From positions 62,001 through 126,000 of the forward strand of contig VTPC01090560.1 in the NCBI GenBank assembly GCA_011009095.1: a stretch of DNA of 64,000 nucleotides. The letters are read 5' to 3'. This stretch comes from Ignelater luminosus (taxonomy: Eukaryota; Arthropoda; Insecta; Coleoptera; Elateridae). Every line of letters begins with the position of its first letter. The first letter of the stretch is position 1. Made by a program: the position numbers and the translations under genes. The notes below the pieces were generated by a model. The model was not told the origin of the DNA. It worked only from the letters and a program-made list of their open reading frames with translations, and ran no database searches. Below, in pieces: positions 61,163-64,000 of this stretch.

Positions 61163-62658
61163 TTTGAAGCAAGTTGTTATCCTTTCAAAGGAAAATGTGC
61201 ACGTTCTTCTAAAACAGACTGCAACAAACAGGTGATGGTTTTTATTAATAATCAGAATTTATAAATTTTATTAAAAGGATCAAATAATCCTCACCAGATC
61301 TTATGGATCCTTCACAGCAGACTTCGAACCTGCTTTTCCCTTTTATACTTATACAGTTCAATATAATCGAGGGTAATGGAAAGAGAGAAGCTCCAGATTG
61401 ACCTGTAAAGAACAAACCTGGTACACAAACGTGTCTAAGACAGAAATCGTTCGACAACCTTGAATAATTGTTAAGCGATATGAAACTGCCTCAAAGAACT
61501 TAAAAACTAAAATGCAATGAACTGATTTGTGTGTTAAAATACAGTAGAATCGGAGGCAATAAGAAAGTTTGTAAGTTGGTATATAAAGCATCGGTGTTGT
61601 GTCGAAGATTAGCAACTAATTGATGATGTAGGCATTGAATAAACACAACTTGATTATATACAAAGCATAAAGAACACTACTGAGTATTGAAGGACGTGTT
61701 TACACTCTCTTGTATATTACGTTCACACTATCTATTATACATTTCGGTACAGCAATCAATTATACTATTGCAATGAGAGTTGATACATAACAATCAGAAA
61801 CATCAGAACCTGCTCTGTAAGTATCATAAAGTACCGTCAGTGAGCAGGTGAAAACATAGGTAGCTCATATTGCTAAAAAGTAGAGCAGCTATTATTATTG
61901 AGCAGGCACCAACTGTTAAGGAACGCAATCACAAGATATTTGAGAAAAAGCGTAAGCTACAGGTGCAATTTGTCTATGGAACTTTCAGTATAGTAGAGAA
62001 TTCTGTACAACTCTCCCAAACAATTCGTTTTGGTATTTTTTTTTTCTGAAACTAGGTTTTCTGTTGACTACAGACCATCGGGGCACCATACCAAACCGAC
62101 TAACCATTTTTTATTTTTATCTTAGATCTTACAAAGAAATTTTTCAAATAAAAAATGTAACCTATGTAACTGGAAATCATTGTTTTCTTGGCCGAATTGA
62201 ATCAGTATTTTTTCATGCAAAGATCTAAGACTAGAAGCAATTGAAATTACTTTGTCCGAATCCGGATCTTGATCTTGATCTTTTCTCTTGCAATAGTCAG
62301 TCAATGAAGTGGGATGACTGTAACAAGGTTATACTTTTCAGTGTTGTATACTATTGGTATGCATTTTTGTAAAATGCTCTTTATTTGTTGTTATAAGTCA
62401 GAAGAATATTTTGCAAAATTATCAAGCAAACTCAATTACTCATCAGAGTTATTGATGTGAGTGTTATAAGCAATCAGCAAAAGCAAAGAAGGCTACCGAT
62501 ATTTTTAGAAAAATAATTGTTTTTAGTTCAATGAGCTAAAAGACAAGTTTCTTCTAAAAGTGAATAAAGAACTATAGACTAGACTTCACAGAGTCTAGAT
62601 CAAACTTGTGGAAAAAAATACAATTGTTGATCACCTTTTTAGTATCTTTTTTATTACT
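61163..62658. other. Intergenic between divergent genes C and D
   Basis: Contains the probable 5' untranslated exon region of gene C. Minus-strand ORFs at 61245-61615 have no recognised homology. Nothing else seen. Confidence 0.45.
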
Positions 62659-63417
62659 ACAGGGTATTCCATATTCCATGCTATTAAATGGGTATCTCTG
62701 TTATTAATTCAGCTGCAAGAAACTGATTGCACATTATTAACGTAACTTTTCAAAACAAGTTCACTATGAGAACAAAGCTCGATAGCTTTTGTTAGTTTTT
62801 TTCAGTCATAGCCTAAAGATAGTTTTGCTTTTTACAGTTATTCTTATACAACTATAGCAAAATGTCAGAACAAAAAGTTGTTTATTTTTGGCTGTCTTTA
62901 AGATGCTTTACTTACATTTTTACCCAAGCCAACAGTTCTCAAGGTACAAAGCAGATTTTTGTTTTTATGAAAACTTCTTATTTTGATACTACTGGAAAAC
63001 TCATTTAATGAATGGATGCAAACAATCCTATGAAGATAATGAAGCAATAATTAGGTTGATTCGGTCACACTGACGTTACGATAATTAAATCTCCCGCCGT
63101 CTTCCTCTGTTTCGTCATACTGAAGATCTGTCAGCGGTTTCAGCTGTGCTTTACTGATATATTAAAACTGGTGAGTATAAAACTCATTTTTTAATGAAAT
63201 CATTATTTTGTTAAGTCGATAATTGTTTATTTTAGGAATTCAATTAAGATTTTTCCTAACTTCAAATTAGTCAGGTAAATCATAAAGATTAGCTGTAATT
63301 ATTTCTATTATTTGAATATGACATTCTTTGTGAGATAATCACAGACGTGTTTACGAAATTCCAGAGCATCCTTTTATGATGAGAATTTTTGATTATTACA
63401 TTTACATTGGGGGTGTG

Positions 63418-63794
63418 TATAAAAACCCGACAATCGGAAACTTGACTATAAAACTAAAAACTTGGCAATATGACACTTTTCTAACCTAACCTAAAATCCT
63501 TACAAGGTACAAATAGGTAAAATAAAAATTAATCAAGGATGGATAATATAGCTTGTAATTAAAAAGAGATAGATGTGTTTGTTGTATCTCACGCAGACGT
63601 TGTCAATACAGATTTCCTATTTTTTGATATCTCAGAAACAAATAAAACCGAAAAGTTTGGTTAGAATAAACAAAAAAATTAATAAAAGATAGAAAAATGG
63701 TTTGTATTTGATAAGAAAGAGATAGATAAGTTTTTTGTAACCCAATGTACGTCAGATTTCAATTAATTAGGTATCTGATTGTCAGGATTTTATA
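63418..63794. mobile_element. Small TIR element (MITE) in an intron of gene D
   Basis: The left end TATAAAAACCCGACAATCGG and the right end, read inverted, TATAAAATCCTGACAATCAG are terminal inverted repeats of about 24 bases. The 377-base unit is absent from the matching intron of gene B (58140-58297), which shows the approximate empty site. No ORF. Confidence 0.7.
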
Positions 63795-63874
63795 TATGCC
63801 TTTTACATGATTGCTTTGTTTTATCCAACAACATTGTACTAAACATTTTAGAATCAAGTTTCACTTTGTCTAAA

Positions 63875-64000
63875 ATGACTAAATTACCAACGAAGAAGAA
63901 GCTACGAAATAGCAATAAAAATGCTGGTTTTAAAGTCACTGGTATACCTAGAGAAGAAAAAAAACTTCTTATAATTAATGTAAACTTTACTCTTTTTGAT
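63875..64000 (+). CDS. UBLCP1-like pseudophosphatase D, 5' part (runs off window)
   Basis: The exon begins at 63852 after ACATTTTAG. The first ATG at 63875 opens MTKLPTKKKLRNSNKNAGFK and continues VTGIPREEKKLLIINVNFTL to the window end, 42 codons. This start corresponds to the second Met (residue 21) of gene B, since the upstream exon has lost its ATG. Motif I is NVNFT instead of DVDYT, so both catalytic aspartates are Asn. The rest of the gene lies outside. Confidence 0.75.
   Translation, partial: MTKLPTKKKLRNSNKNAGFKVTGIPREEKKLLIINVNFTLFD

Larger units (their letters stand above)
62659..64000 (+). repeat. Direct duplication around UBLCP1-like genes, copy 2
   Basis: Counterpart of 57261-58450 and interrupted by the end of the window. 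It retains the untranslated first exon (donor GTGAGTATAA at 63171). The next exon (63236-63274) lacks the ATG found in copy 1. Confidence 0.85.

Noticed and set aside
1..64000. CRISPR arrays, bacterial operons, rRNA or tRNA genes
   Set aside because: No regularly spaced repeats, ribosome-binding-site-led operons or conserved RNA gene boxes were found; the window is eukaryotic in character.

Overview
The window looks like nuclear DNA of an insect. It is AT-rich throughout, has short GT-AG introns, and carries mariner, piggyBac-like and non-LTR (RTE-like and jockey-like) remnants. It also encodes small secreted proteins that resemble the arthropod DUF4773 family. A beetle is possible, but that is a guess and the order cannot be fixed from the sequence. 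All family names come from recalled motifs, not searches.

Region 1 (1-37 kb) is gene-poor. It holds a broken piggyBac relative (60-601), three mariner copies in different states of decay (2458-3296, 6390-7298 and a full-length one at 13204-14482), several non-LTR remnants (about 19.0, 24.6-25.8, 27.7-28.1 and 32.9-34.2 kb), a perfect 41-bp inverted repeat (19526-19677) and a long foldback element inside a LINE remnant (33287-33731). Islands of more complex, CpG-containing sequence at about 3.7-4.1, 10.3-10.7, 15.8-16.15, 22.6-23.1 and 36.9-37.0 kb could be regulatory DNA. Two tentative small genes are called here: an ORF behind a TATA box at 15953 and a two-exon 62-codon gene at 31118-31790.

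Region 2 (37.4-50.9 kb) is a plus-strand cluster of four small secreted-protein genes, all with phase-1 introns after a signal-peptide exon. The first two (37695-39088 and 43988-45451) are four-exon, full-domain paralogs within a direct duplication that includes promoter and 3' flank. The next two (45865-46418 and 50365-50902) are two-exon genes that keep only the C-terminal cysteine half of the domain. A pair of related long-terminal-inverted-repeat elements, LINE scraps and TATCTAGATA-rich hAT-like ends lie between them.

Region 3 (52.6-64 kb) is a cluster of four UBLCP1-like (ubiquitin-like-domain CTD phosphatase) paralogs arranged as two divergent pairs: minus at 52648-53358 with plus at 58061-60156, then minus at 60752-61162 with plus at 63875 running off the window. 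All four lack the ubiquitin-like domain, and all four have lost the aspartates of the catalytic DxDxT motif while keeping the surrounding fold motifs. They therefore look like a local expansion of pseudophosphatases. A decayed DDE-type transposase-like gene (54817-57006) sits inside the first pair. This cluster and the secreted-protein cluster are the most interesting content of the window.
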